Positions 1 to 10,990 of a stretch of 64,000 nt of DNA are shown in pieces. The notes under the pieces were generated by a model that saw only the letters and a program-made list of their open reading frames with translations, did no database searches and was not told the DNA's origin. This DNA comes from Ariolimax columbianus (lineage: Eukaryota; Mollusca; Gastropoda; Stylommatophora; Arionidae). The stretch spans positions 154,714,571 through 154,778,570 of the forward strand of contig JAVGWX010000002.1 in NCBI GenBank assembly GCA_036924085.1, given 5' to 3'. The position numbers were made by a program, and so were the translations under genes. Each line of letters opens with the position of its first letter. Within the stretch, counting starts at the first letter, position 1.

Positions 1-325
1 TCTCAGCTTTTTTTCTCTCAAGTGTTGCCAGGTAACACTATAACCTACAAGGTCTGCGGTAAGAGGCTGCTAGAGGTCTGGACACTGAGCTGACCGTGTA
101 AACCTACAGAAGCTTCAAGCCTCCAAAACATCAATAGATATAGCCATATCAACTTCTTATGACTTGACCTATATTTGCAGAAGGTCACTCTGGTACCCGT
201 ACGCTATATTCGTCTTTTACTATATGAATCAGAGGCTGCAGTTGGTCTGTTCATTTTAAACCAGAAACGACGGTCCCAGAATCAAGACAAAGAATGAACT
301 GCCTTCATTATCACGTTACTTGTTA

Positions 326-600
326 TTCCAGATTGTAGAGTATAGGTCAATTACTTGAATTGGTTTATCCTATCCTGGCACTCCAGATTGTAGAGTATAG
401 GTCAATTACCTCATTTGGTTTACCCTATCATCTCACTCCAGATTGTAGAGTATAGGTCAATTACTCCATTTGGTTTATCCTATCATCTCACTCCAGATTG
501 TAGAGTATAGGTCAATTACCCCATTTGGTTTACCCTATCATCTCACTCCAGATTGTAGAGTGTAGGTCAATTACCTCATCTGGTTTACCCTGGCCAGGTT
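326..600. repeat. 55-bp tandem repeat, 5 copies
   Basis: CCAGATTGTAGAGTATAGGT begins at 328, 383, 438, 493 and 548, giving an exact 55-bp period with a few substitutions. Bases 1-325 upstream and 601-1005 downstream show nothing recognisable. Confidence 0.95.
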
Positions 601-1009
601 TTATGGAATCCTGAATTAATTTGTTTTCAGTGCGGTTTCAGAAGCAATTGTGAGGTTGTCTGTTCACACACATTAACTATCAACGGTTTCCGCTTTGCTA
701 ACGTCTGCCAGAAGATGTCTGAGCTGGATAATAAAGGCAGTTTGTTGAGGCCGACACTACGCAATGTACAGACTAGGCATTTGGGAATCAGTTTCTAAAA
801 ACATTATTTAAAAGCCAGATATTCTTCATGGATTTCTAACATGTTACTTAATATGAGACAAGAATGCTTTTTACGCAACTGCCAGCTACTCTGCTCTAGC
901 CATAACAGGCTATACAACGAATGTGCCAGTTTGCTATTTTAGAAATTCAATTCAGTCAACGACAACCCGTTTATGTCTTTGGGGAGTACATGTCGTCAAC
1001 AAACACATC

Positions 1010-1960
1010 TCAATATCTCATGTCTTGGACCAGCCTTCCAGAACAGTCCGTGTACACAATACAATACAATAGTACGCCTTGGCGGCCGGGGCCCATCGCG
1101 TCGAATGACCATGCCCATGGCCACGTCTGGTGGCCGCGTACTAGACAACCTGCAGTTCTATTGGGGAGGAGGCGATCTGTTTTATCCAGGTGTTGATATG
1201 GCGGCCCCGAGGACGTCTCCAGAATGAGCACGGCTCTTCCCGTAGCTCGTCCCCACAGCCTGTCGGAGCATCTCGTGTGCTGGGACTTCCCTGAAAAGGC
1301 TAGCAACGTGACCGAAGAGGGAGAGACGACGGCGATCAATCGTTGACAAAGTGTCTGCAAGTTAAGTACGTCGAACTACTTCACTGTTGGAAATCATGTC
1401 ATGACAGACGATCCCGAGGATGCGCTTCTAGTTGCGCAAGTGGAAGGCCTCAAGATGCTGCTGGCCCTGTCGTAGTAGTGTCCAGGACTCGGGGTCGTAC
1501 AGGAGAACGTGGACAATGCAGGAGGAGTAGATAGGAAGCCTGGTCTCCAGGGAAAGCCTTTGCTGGGACCAGACTCTGTAAAGCGTGTGTATGGATGAAG
1601 CCGCTAAGCCCATCCTACGGGTGATGTCGTGGCTGCTGCGTGCGTCAGAGGATTGTATGCTGCAGAGGTAGACGAAGTCATCGGTGGCTGCAACAGCGTT
1701 GTATTTCACGGTGATGCTCAACTCAGAGTGGCCCCTGCTGATGTCTTAGATTTTAGTCTCCGTCCAGGAAATGTGCAAACCTAGGTGGGTAGCAAATCGA
1801 TCCATTATCTCTATGGGGCCTACCAGAGCATCTAGGGGGCCTACCAGGGCCTGAGAATCGTAGCCCACTATGACGATGTCTTCAGCGTAGGCGAGATCGG
1901 TTACCTGGAAGTCGCCGACGATGACCCCTGGGTTGTCTGCAGAAACTGGATCGTTGGGAG
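1010..1960 (-). mobile_element. Decayed non-LTR retrotransposon, reverse transcriptase C-terminal part
   Basis: Read on the minus strand, broken frames give the end of a LINE pol. A YAED variant of the YADD catalytic box lies in LAYAEDIVIVGYDSQAL near 1890. It is followed by DDFVYLCSIQSSDA, DITRRMGLAASS and RLPIYSSC..LLYDPESWTL, then a HVARF-like LFGH remnant near 1290. The order matches the thumb and C-terminal region of LINE reverse transcriptases. Stops and frameshifts show it is dead. Confidence 0.75.
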
Positions 1961-2089
1961 GGATCGGAGCTCAGAGTTTAAAAAAAAACATGTAAATTTT
2001 GATTTAGAAATAATCACGAATATATGAGCTTATACACAAGGACATGTACACATCATCAGTGGTGCTGGCCATTGTGTCCTATACAGCCT

Positions 2090-2285
2090 GCTCATTTCTC
2101 TTTCTCTATCCCTATCTTTGTCTCTCTATCTGTCTCTCACTCTGACTTTGTCGGTCTCTCTCTTTCTCTGTATTTCATTATGTCTCGCTTTGTCTCTCCT
2201 TCTTTGTCACTCTATGTCTCTTTCCCACTGTCTAATCTTTCTGTCTTTCTTTGTATCTGTCTCAGTCTCTAAATGTTTCTATCTG
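2090..2285. repeat. CT-rich low-complexity tract
   Basis: Degenerate TCTCTNTCTSTC sequence on the plus strand with no clear period. Confidence 0.7.
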
Positions 2286-2349
2286 TCCTGTTTTTCTACC
2301 ACCAGTTATTTATACAATTATGAACGAGTATGGGGAAGGGGGAAGTGGC

Positions 2350-2470
2350 GTGGTGTACGGGGCGGCGTAACGAAGTGGTTAGGGACAAAGCTCACAACCC
2401 AAACATGTATGTGTTCGAATTCAGCATGGTAGTGGTCCAATAGGGATGCAAAACACATTCTGAAGTAGGA
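2350..2470 (+). mobile_element. tRNA-like SINE head (probable)
   Basis: GGCGTAACGAAGTGGTTAGG resembles a tRNA A box. TGTGTTCGAATTCAG about 35 bp later resembles a B box and is followed by CATGGTAGTGGTCC. No target-site duplication was found. Confidence 0.45.
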
Positions 2471-2559
2471 TGCACAGGGCCGTAAGACACAAGACAACGA
2501 TCTTCTTCTGACGTAACACGACGAAGGCAGAAAATTAAAAAAAAAACACACAATCAAAT

Positions 2560-3640
2560 GTCCATGGACTAATTCTATGATTATCAGGTCACTGGGCTGG
2601 TTGAGATACAGGCAAACTACCTACACAGTATAACTCCATTCCACTTCGTCTTCTTTTATCTCATCAACGTTATCACCATTTGCCCTAATCATCATCAAGT
2701 GTTCTGCCACACGACTTTGACGATCACGCCCACCCACAACCAACTGTCCGTTGCTCATTTCAGCGCCTTCGTTTTTCGACATTTTCTCAACAAAATTTGA
2801 CATTTTCATCCCAAATATTTTTTCTTGAATTTCCCCGGCCTCTTGATCTTTACAATAAGATATCCCAGGTCCTCCTTCCTGAGTAAATGTTCAATGACCT
2901 GTGTCTGCTTTAAAAAAAATGTTACTTGACAGTGATCTTTGAATATTGCTGTCTGGTAATTAGAACCGGCCTTGGCCTAAGCTAACTAAGGTCTAAGCGC
3001 AGTACTGGTCCTTGAGGGGCAATATTTTCTTCCGATTCCTTTTTTAACATTTAACATTGCAGAGGGCAATTACTATTTTTCATTTTGAAATATTTATCAC
3101 AACACGGTGTGACGGTTCCAGCTGGAGCATGGACGTTTAGGGCAGTGGAGATTAGGCTGTCGACAGTGTTTGCCAAGAATTAAAGGTTGGCTGAATGCGT
3201 AGACGAGCGCGGGTCACGCCAGGGTGAAGCACCATATCGACACTAGGTTGGCAAGGAAACGAGGGATTAGGAACACGTTAGGTAAAAGACTTTGTCTGTT
3301 ACAAAGGTGGGGGTCAGAACTGAGCACTCTGGCGCCAGACTTGTAAGGGATGAGAGTGGTTTACAATCTGATACGTACAGGACAGGCTACCACGTTTAGA
3401 ATGACAGTGACTCCTGGATAGACACCCAATAATATTTTAGTTGGGGTAGTTCCAAATTGGAGGGATGGCTAAATCAGCCGACCAAGAGAAGACCATTGGA
3501 CAACCATGTTGTTGCTTGACACTATAAAATTAATTGCAGCGATAAATTCGGCAGATTGACAGGAAGACGATGTGAGTCTGGTAGTGAGAGAGTTTACAGG
3601 GTGGTTGTATCATCCTACACCTCGAGTTTGTCCAGTCGTG
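2560..3640. other. No recognised gene
   Basis: Short open frames only, without family similarity. The stretch 3105-4330 is AT-rich and was considered as a possible LTR, without support. Confidence 0.5.
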
Positions 3641-3860
3641 CTCAATATGGGCTTATGGTGGACACCCTGCGAACAGTAAGAGATCTGAATATGAGTTGTA
3701 TGTGCAGGACACCTTGCAAACGATGTGTGATCTGATTATGTGTGAACGTACAGTTACGTCTGAGTATGTGAAGTGAATTGATTATATGTGAATGCACAGA
3801 TAGCCTGATTATAGGTGATCTAATTATATGTGAGTGCACAGATCAACTGAGTACGTGTTC
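3640..3860. repeat. Degenerate tandem repeat around TGATTATGTGTGARYGCACAG
   Basis: About five diverged units of roughly 40 bp share TGATTATATGTGAATGCACA-like cores. Confidence 0.6.
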
Positions 3861-4194
3861 TGATCACGAAGACGAGTTTGTGATTGTGTGTTGAGTGTGC
3901 AGATAGAGGACAGCGAGCTAACGGGAACCATTAAGTTTAGGCTAGAATCATTCTTGAGGGTGTGACGTTTTATTGTTTGCAGGTATAGACTTAGAATCTG
4001 GGTTTATGGGTAGTTCCCGAAGTGATATCAACGACAATTGCTTGTATCGTCTGTGGTAGTTATATATATATAATGATTATTTAGTTTAGAAGTTTGTTTC
4101 TTCTGTTGATATTGTGCAACAATTATTCTTGTTAATAAATTATATTATTTTGTTATATGGTCAGCGAAAGTGTTTACAGTATTTTACTGTGTTG

Positions 4195-4290
4195 AAGTCG
4201 TGTCGTTGTGTAGATGTATGTTGTAACTCTTAAGATAAGTCGTGACGTGGTGTAGATACATGTTGTAACTCTTAAGATAAGTCAACTACC
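4195..4290. repeat. Two-copy repeat ending AACTCTTAAGATAAGTC
   Basis: GTGTAGATRYATGTTGTAAC followed by TCTTAAGATAAGTC occurs twice with a spacing of about 49 bp. Confidence 0.8.
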
Positions 4291-4477
4291 CAACTTAAAA
4301 GCCTACGCTACCACAAAGGAAATGGAATGTATTAATTACAGTCACGTGATACTTGTATACCTTTGTTGGTACTTTTGTGTTTGTTTAAAATGTAGTGATA
4401 TTTTTGGTCAAGAAAAGAGCATTGGGTTCTTTATTGTTGACAGCATTTGCCATTTGCAGCTGGCCAGGTGATGTCCG

Positions 4478-4795
4478 GTGTCTTAGTCGACCTGTACTTC
4501 TACATGAGCAGATGTCCATGGGGAGGTCCTAGCTCTGGTATGAGCTTAATGTAGCCGGGAGGAGGATTTCCAGCTTAGCGGGTTAGGCTCGAGCAGCTTA
4601 TTACTCGGCTGTGTTGGGACACGTACGGCAGAGAGTGGTTAACAGATGCGCTAGTTCATCTTAATAGATTCAAACACTAGAGCAAAGTAGACCAGCAACC
4701 TGTTAGGCGCCATTACGTTGCTTTTAACAAACCACCTAACCATGGTCGGTGTTGTGCCATGTCACAGTTAGTCGCCTCTAACGACATAGTCTCTG
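4478..4795 (+). repeat. Dispersed repeat R1, copy 1
   Basis: This stretch is clearly homologous to 32148-32455 in the same orientation. Shared blocks include CAGCTCTGGTATGAG, GGAGGATTTCC, CATCTTAATAGA, CACTAGAGCAAAGTA, AACAAACCAC and ACCATGGTC. No coding capacity was seen, so the transposon class is unknown. Confidence 0.85.
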
Positions 4796-5067
4796 TGGGG
4801 GCAGTGGTGCTATTCTTGTCTTTGTCATGGGGAGGGAGAGAGGACTTTAGAGGGTAGAGATGAAAGTTGTTAGCCTTGCCTAGAGCATAAAGTAGACTGA
4901 TACATGGAATTAATCTTAATTTGATATTTTATACTGATCAAAGCCCACCTTGCTTTCATTTCAGGAAATACATTTATGTGGCTGTAAGTGATTTCTCTGT
5001 TTATTGATTGGCCAGCATTCACATCCATACAACAATAATGTTACAACATAACAATGCTAAACCCGCA

Positions 5068-5085
5068 CCCCCCCCCCCCCCCCCC
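5068..5085 (+). repeat. Poly-C run of 18
   Basis: A homopolymer of 18 C upstream of the LRR exon. The rest of 4800-5250 shows nothing recognisable. Confidence 0.9.
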
Positions 5086-5250
5086 TCTCACTTTTCAATA
5101 TTCCTCTTACATAATTGAATTGTATCGAGATATTTCCCTCATATCTTTTACTAGTCATTCTTGAACGCTCAGATTACATTTTAGCACACCCTAACCGTGT
5201 TGCCGTTTCGAACAACAACCATTATGGATGTTTACTTTATTGTCATGCAG

Positions 5251-6525
5251 ATAAACCAGATCAGCAGCATCCCTGATAACAGCATACCTTCTGGTCTGAC
5301 CGAAATCGATTTTGGAAATAATCCCATCTTGGACATCTCTCCTGGTGCCTTCACCAACTCGGCGACAACTCTGGAGACCCTATCATTCACAAACGCGCAA
5401 CTGGGCGAGATACCTGGCGCCTTCCTGTCCTTAAGAAAGCTGAGAAGTTTGACAATTAAAAACACACCTTTGCTGAACTGGAACCTGGAAGTTCTTCAAC
5501 ACATCGGATCTTCCATACAGGAGCTGATACTTAACAATGTTGGGCTGACATCTTGGCCGACTTGGATGCAATATTTTCCCTACCTCACCACCTTAAGCTT
5601 GACTAATAGTCAAATTAGCCCTATCCCAGACTTGGCATTTAACTTGATAAAAGACAATCTTCAGTCCCTGACACTTGTCTGGGCTAGTTTACTGACAGTG
5701 CCCAAGGTTATCACGACACTCACCAACTTAACATGGTTAGATCTCAGCAACAACGAAATCACAGAACCAGAGAATTTGCCGCAGCTCTCCAGTCTTCAGA
5801 CTCTTTCTCTTGGGAATAATCACATTTCGGATGTGTACAAACTAGTCTACGAGCTGTCTCCCCATTCGTCCACACTGACCTACTTGTATCTCCATGACAA
5901 CCTGCTGACCACAATTCCTCGTCTGGCACACATGTCTACTTTGGAGATCATCAACTTAAACAATAACCAGATAACGGACGCGTCGTCAGGTTCACTTCCG
6001 TCCTTGTTATTTAGTCTTCAGATAGAAAACAACCAACTGTCATCAACTCCTGACGCGATCAAAGGCCTGACCCACATAGCAAATCTGTTAATAAGTGGAA
6101 ATTCTATACAAGAAATTAGCCCTAATGACATCCCAGTTCAGCTCTCTCACCTTGACATTCGAAATAACGCCATATCAATGATCAAGGACGCCACTTTCCC
6201 TACCAATTCATCCCTAAGGACACTACTTCTGAGTGACAACCCTATAATTAATATCACGGCCTCCGCTTTCATAAATATCTCTGAGTTACAAACACTGGAA
6301 CTACAAAACACCAGTCTGGCACGTGTACCTATAGCTCTCTCCGGCTTAACAAATCTCCAAACACTTAATCTGAAATCCAATCCACTACTCGTCTGCACTT
6401 GCCAGGAGTCAGGCTTATCCTCGTGGTTCCGGTCCCGCCCAGAAATGTTGACACAAGGAAGATGTGGTGATATTAGTGTTGGCGAGTTCTTCACAGACCT
6501 GGCCTCCCAGTGCCCCAAACGGTAA
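5251..6525 (+). CDS. Leucine-rich-repeat protein, large exon with C-terminal cysteine cap
   Basis: An open frame of over 400 codons made of successive LRRs of about 23-25 residues. Examples are LTWLDLSNNEITEPENLPQL, LQTLSLGNNHISDV, LTYLYLHDNLLTTIP and LQTLNLKSNPLLVCTCQ. The C-terminus has a four-cysteine LRRCT-like cap (CTC in one strand, then GRCGD and SQCPK), typical of secreted or membrane LRR proteins. The frame opens in mid-repeat at INQISSIP, right after a pyrimidine-rich ATGCAG acceptor at 5250. This is therefore probably an internal or terminal exon whose upstream exons were not found. ATGs at 5197 and 5227 would give no evident signal peptide. The end is ambiguous: CCCAAACGGTAAGC can be read as a TAA stop (6523-6525) or as a CG|GTAAGC donor after 6521. 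The ligand and the exact family are unknown. Confidence 0.8.
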   Translation: MNQISSIPDNSIPSGLTEIDFGNNPILDISPGAFTNSATTLETLSFTNAQLGEIPGAFLSLRKLRSLTIKNTPLLNWNLEVLQHIGSSIQELILNNVGLTSWPTWMQYFPYLTTLSLTNSQISPIPDLAFNLIKDNLQSLTLVWASLLTVPKVITTLTNLTWLDLSNNEITEPENLPQLSSLQTLSLGNNHISDVYKLVYELSPHSSTLTYLYLHDNLLTTIPRLAHMSTLEIINLNNNQITDASSGSLPSLLFSLQIENNQLSSTPDAIKGLTHIANLLISGNSIQEISPNDIPVQLSHLDIRNNAISMIKDATFPTNSSLRTLLLSDNPIINITASAFINISELQTLELQNTSLARVPIALSGLTNLQTLNLKSNPLLVCTCQESGLSSWFRSRPEMLTQGRCGDISVGEFFTDLASQCPKR

Positions 6526-6749
6526 GCCTGGCATCTATGCTGACTCGTGGCTGGATTCACCTTTAAGCAAAATAAGCACGTGCTTATGGTACTAACAGAA
6601 AAAGAGCTCCACGCAAAAACAACAAATAATAACAATTGTTTACAAAATTACAAGTTTACAAGACCTCAAATCGACAGACTCATCTGTCCATCACTGGACT
6701 CGAGTTCAGGGCCCCTTAGCCATGTAATGCTTTCCGGGACTTGCTACTG

Positions 6750-7043
6750 TTTAGCCTGAGAAAGTTCAGAAGTTTGACAATTAATAATTCACCTCTGCTG
6801 AACTTGAACCAGTGTGTTCTTCAACATATCGGATCGTCCGTACATTTTAACGTTGGGCTGACATCTTGGCCGACTTGGATGCAATATTTTCCCTACCTCA
6901 CCAACTTAAGCTTGAATAATAGTCAAGTTAGCCCTATCCCAGACTTGACATTCAGCTTGATAAAAGACAATCTTCAGTCCCTGACACTTGTCTGGGCTAG
7001 TTTACTGACAGTGCCCAAGGTTATCACGATACTTACCAACTTG
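6750..7043 (+). pseudogene. Truncated partial duplicate of the LRR exon
   Basis: This stretch repeats about 5424-5733 of the LRR exon at high identity. GLTSWPTWMQYFPYLT and NLQSLTLVWASLLTVPKV are shared word for word. About 12 bp near 6844 are missing relative to the parent, which keeps frame. Similarity stops abruptly after ACCAACTTG, and the sequence then runs into a LINE 3' tail. With no start, no cap and only about four repeats, it is a dead fragment or a duplicated exon in decay. Confidence 0.8.
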
Positions 7044-7094
7044 TTATTCGTATTCTGTCTCCAATACTATCTCTTTCTGGTACTCTTTCAATCT

Positions 7095-7165
7095 TGGATA
7101 AAATAAACTGGTTGTATACAGACTCTGCAGAGTTTTCTAAACCACCATAAAGACATTCAGTTAAG
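7095..7165 (+). mobile_element. LINE 3' tail fragment (CR1/L2-like family)
   Basis: It contains AAACTGGTTGTATACAGACT, then CTGCAGAG and TTCTAAACCA, the 3' untranslated tail also present after the reverse-transcriptase fragments at 28568, 63631 and (reverse) 34750. Only the tail is present, as in a severely 5'-truncated insertion directly after the LRR duplicate. Confidence 0.65.
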
Positions 7166-7294
7166 TTAACTAAAACGATCGGTGTTCTGCTTAACTTAAA
7201 CTTCCTAACTACAAGTCTCCAGAGTAGAGTACTCTGATTGACACATTCAAGTTCCACTGGTCTTGTGATCATTAGTCTTGTCTCCGTCTATCAA

Positions 7295-7850
7295 TTGCAT
7301 TTTGCGTGGGTAGAAGCTCTTTGGTCTTATCCATGTCGACTGTGTTGTGTTTGGGTAGAAACTCCTTGGTCTTATCCATGTCGACTGTGCTGTGCTTGGG
7401 TAGAAGCTCTTTGGTCTTATCCATGTCGACTGTGCTGTGTTTGGGTAGAAGCTCTTTGGTCTTATCCATGTCGACTGTGTTGTGTTTGGGTAGAAGCTCT
7501 TTGGTCTTATCCATGTCGATTGTGCTGTGTTTGGGTAGAAGCTCTTTGGTCTTATCCATGTCGACTGTGCTGTGTTTGGGTAGAAACTCCTTGGTCTTAT
7601 CCATGTTGACTGTACTGTGTTTGGGTAGAAGCTTGTCCCAGTCAAACTGTGCTGTGTTTAGGTATAAGCTCCTTGGTCTTATCCATGTCGACTGTGTTGT
7701 GTTTGGGTAGAAGCTCTTTGGTCTTATCCATGTCGACTGTGCTGTGTTTGGGTAGAAACTCCTTGGTCTTATCCATGTTGACTGTGTTGTGTTTGGGCAG
7801 CAGCTTGTCCCAGTCAACTGTACTGTGTTTGGGTAGCAACTTGCCCCTGT
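7295..7850. repeat. 45-bp minisatellite, about 12 copies
   Basis: TTGGTCTTATCCATGTCGAC recurs at 7321, 7366, 7411 and onward with a 45-bp step. Two units (near 7630 and 7810) are shortened and carry GTCCCAGTCAAC instead. As 45 is divisible by three, several frames on both strands stay open; these are not genes. Confidence 0.95.
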
Positions 7851-8084
7851 GCTAGTACGACCTAGATTTTGAATGGGACTGATTGTTGAAGCGGGTGGGG
7901 AGAGAGAATAGACACACCATCTCGGCAGCGTTTAGAAGGCACCAAGGGGAATGAATCCGGCCCTGGTTGATTGCAATCCCCAGTATCACTATTTTGACAC
8001 CAGACCCCGTTTCAGGACCTTCAATGTTTTTAACCTGTCGAACACACGTTCCTAAATACAATAAAGACACGATTTAAGGGATAC

Positions 8085-8170
8085 ACGTCTTTGTTTGTAG
8101 CTAGGCTAACCTGTGAACTGGAAGTCCGTGGTTCGAATCTGGATCGCACTTTCTTTCCTATTGCCTGTGT
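8085..8170 (+). mobile_element. tRNA-like SINE fragment (probable)
   Basis: TAGCTAGGCTAACCTGTGAA followed by GTCCGTGGTTCGAATCTGG has A-box and B-box spacing like a tRNA head. Confidence 0.5.
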
Positions 8171-8257
8171 TTCCCGGTATCTAACATGTAGCCCGTTCTG
8201 TTATGTTGTTTATTTACCGGCATCAGAGTACCATCTATTTCACTTGTTATCGAAACT

Positions 8258-8355
8258 TTTGAGAGAGAACGACAGAGAGAGTGAGTAAGTGGCAGAGAGA
8301 GACAGTAGGACATAGTGTAAGAGAGGGAGATATATAAAGAGTGGGAGAGGGTGGC

Positions 8356-8396
<41 letters not shown>

Positions 8397-9808
8397 CAAA
8401 AAGAGTACTGGCAGAGTTCCATAAAAATAGGCAGAGAGTGAGAAATGATCTAATAATAGTGACAAAAAGCGTGTGACAGAAAGAAACTGTGAGTAGTGCA
8501 CAGAGATAGTGTGGGAGACAGAATACGAATAAGAGAAATAAAGAGTGAGTGGCAGAAAGAGAGTGAGAGAAAGACAGAGCTCACATGAGGGAATGAAAAA
8601 GTGAATGGCAGAAAGAGAGTGAGAGAAAGGCAGGAAGAGAGACAGAAAGAGAGTGAGAAAGATGCACAAATTATGACAGTGTGAGAGATAGTGAATGAGA
8701 GAGACAGAGAGAGGGTTAGTAAAAGATATAGTGTAACAGAAAGTGAGAGAGTGAGTGAAAGAGAGAAAGAGTGAGAGAGAGAGAAAGTGAAAAATAAATA
8801 GAGCCAGTGAACATGAAACAGTTTGAGTGAAAGAGAGCGCAGGTGAAAGAGAATGAGGATAGAGATAATGAGTGAAAGAGTGAGAGAAAGTCAATACGAG
8901 AGATAAAGAGAGAAAAAGAAAGAGTGTGGTAAAGAAAGAAAATGAAAGAGAGTGAAGGAGAGAGTGAAAAAGAGCGAGAGAGATAAAGTAAAAGTGAAAG
9001 AGGTGGAGACATAGAAAAGAGTATGGTACAGAGTGAGAGAAAGAGAGAGAGAGAGTTAGTGAGAGAAAAGGAAAGTGATGTAGAGAGAGTGAAAGAGAGG
9101 GACAAATAGAGAGTGTTTTATATATATATTTATATATATATAGAGAGAGAGAGTTGGTGAGAGAAACAGAGAGTGTGGTTGAGAGAGAGTAAATAGAGAA
9201 TTAATGAGAGAAATAGAGTATGATAGAGTGAGAGAGAGTGTAAGAAATAGAGAGTATGGTATAGAGAGTTAGTGAAAGAGAGTGTGGTATAGTGAGTGAG
9301 TGAGAGAGAGTGTGGCAGAGAGAGAGTGAATGAGAGAGTGTGTTAGAGTGAGTGAATGAGAGAGTGTGGTAGAGTGAGTGAATGAGCGAGTGTGGTAGAG
9401 AGAATGAATGAGAGAGAGTGTGGCAGAGAGAGAGACAGAGTGAATGAGAGAGAGTGTGATAGAGAGTGGATGAGAGAGTGTGGCAGAGAGAGAGTAAGAG
9501 AGTGTGGTAGAGTGAATGAATGAGAGAAAGTGTGGTAGGGAGATAGTGAATTAGAGAGAGTGAATGAGAGAGTGTGATAGAGAGAGAGTACAGTATATAG
9601 CGAGTGAATGAGAGAGAGAGAAAGCAAGAGAAAGAGAAAATGACTGAAATAAATAGTGTGCATGATGAAGAGTGAAAGATAGCATTAGGAGAGAAATGAA
9701 GAGAGTGTGGTAGAGATAGAGAGTGAAAGAGAGAGACAAAATGAAACAGGAGAGAGAAAGAGAGAGTGAGAGAGAGAGAGAGAGAGCGAGCAAAGACAGA
9801 GTTCATAC
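8258..9808 (+). repeat. Purine-rich (GA)n-type tract, 1.55 kb
   Basis: The plus strand is almost only A and G, with scattered GTG or CAG interruptions (GAGAGAGTGAG-like words). There is a pure GA run at 8363-8391 and an AT island (TATATATATTTATATATATA) near 9120-9140. The leucine/serine-rich minus-strand frames across it are compositional artefacts. Confidence 0.95.
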
Positions 9809-9894
9809 CACTGGACACATCAAAGAAACACTTCTTAGTCCATTGACTTTTATTGACAACAACAAGATCAGTCAGAAATGTTCAACCCAAACAG

Positions 9895-10580
9895 CGAGGG
9901 CCATGCAGGTCAAACTGATCAACATCCTACCTCACCTTCAGGTCGTGTACCTGAAATCACAGCAGCCTGACCAACGAGGGACACGCAGGTCAAACCGATC
10001 AACATCCTACCTCACCTTCAGGTCGTGTACCTGAAATCACAGCAGCCTGACCAACGAGGGACACGCAGGTCAAACTGATCAACATCCTACCTCACCTTCA
10101 GGTCAGGTACCTGAAATCACAGCAGCCTGACCAACGAGGGCCATGCAGGTCAAACAGATCAACATCCTACCTCACCTTCAGGTCGTGTACCTGAAATCAC
10201 AGCAGCCTGACCAACGAGGGACACTCAGCTCAAACTGTTCAACATCCTACCTCACCTTCAGGTCGTGTACCTGAAATCACAGCAGCCTGACCAACGAGGG
10301 ACACTCAGCTCAAACTGTTCAACATCCTACCTCACCTTCAGGTCGTGTACCTGAAATCACAGCAGCCTGACCAACGAGGGACACGCAGGTCAAACTGATC
10401 AACATCCTACCTCACCTTCAGGTCGTGTACCTGAAATCACAGCAGCCTGACCAACGAGGGACACTCAGCTCAAACTGTTCAACATCCTACCTCACCTTCA
10501 GGTCGTGTACCTGAAATCACAGCAGCCTGACCAACGAGGGACACGCAGGTCAAACTGATCAACATCCTACCTCACCTTCA
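9895..10580. repeat. 80-bp minisatellite, about 9 copies
   Basis: CAACATCCTACCTCACCTTC occurs at 9920 and every 80 bp to 10560. Each unit carries a short inverted repeat, TCAGGT(CGTGT)ACCTGA. Two sub-types differ at ACACGCAGGTC versus ACACTCAGCTC and are interspersed. Confidence 0.95.
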
Positions 10581-10584
10581 GCCT

Positions 10585-10720
10585 GATCAATGAGGAAGGG
10601 ATCGCAACTCTGATCCCTGCAGTGTTAAGCCTGCTGAGAAGCCTAGCACAGCACAACAGCCAGGGTGATCTTTGTCCAGCAGCTTCAGAACTCTCCAGAA
10701 TATAAGAAGATCAACTGTAA
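10585..10720 (+). repeat. Dispersed repeat R2, copy 1
   Basis: It shares GATCCCTGCAGTGTTAAGCC and a CTAGCACAGCACAACAGCCAGG-like block with 21662-21760 and 24392-24520. The class is unknown. Confidence 0.7.
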
Positions 10721-10865
10721 CCCACCACAAGAAAATATCCACCAAGAGCAACAAACTCAAAACGAGTATCTTAAAACAATGTACAACATCCTCATGGGAC
10801 TAGCATCACGTGTCGTATTTTGGCTCAAGTTTAATCTCAGCGGAAAAGGAAAAAAACATTAATAT

Positions 10866-10990
10866 GTATTTAAAAGTGGGTCACTATAGCTCAAGAAAGC
10901 AAAAGGTGGGTTTTCGAATCCAACATGGTCGCACGGGCGTTCAGATCGGTGTCTAGTCCTATTGGAACCAGATGACAAACTCGGAGGTCC
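10866..10990 (+). mobile_element. tRNA-like SINE fragment (probable)
   Basis: GGTGGGTTTTCGAATCCAAC is a B-box-like site followed by CATGGTCGC, as in the 2350 element. The A box is poor. From here to 11690 there is otherwise only a weak tRNA-like stretch on the minus strand at about 11295-11370. Confidence 0.4.

Noticed and set aside
3105..4330. Possible solo LTR starting TGTGACGG
   Set aside because: No matching inverted end, target duplication or second copy in the window.
8240..9818. Serine/leucine-rich minus-strand open frames
   Set aside because: These are compositional artefacts of the purine-rich tract.
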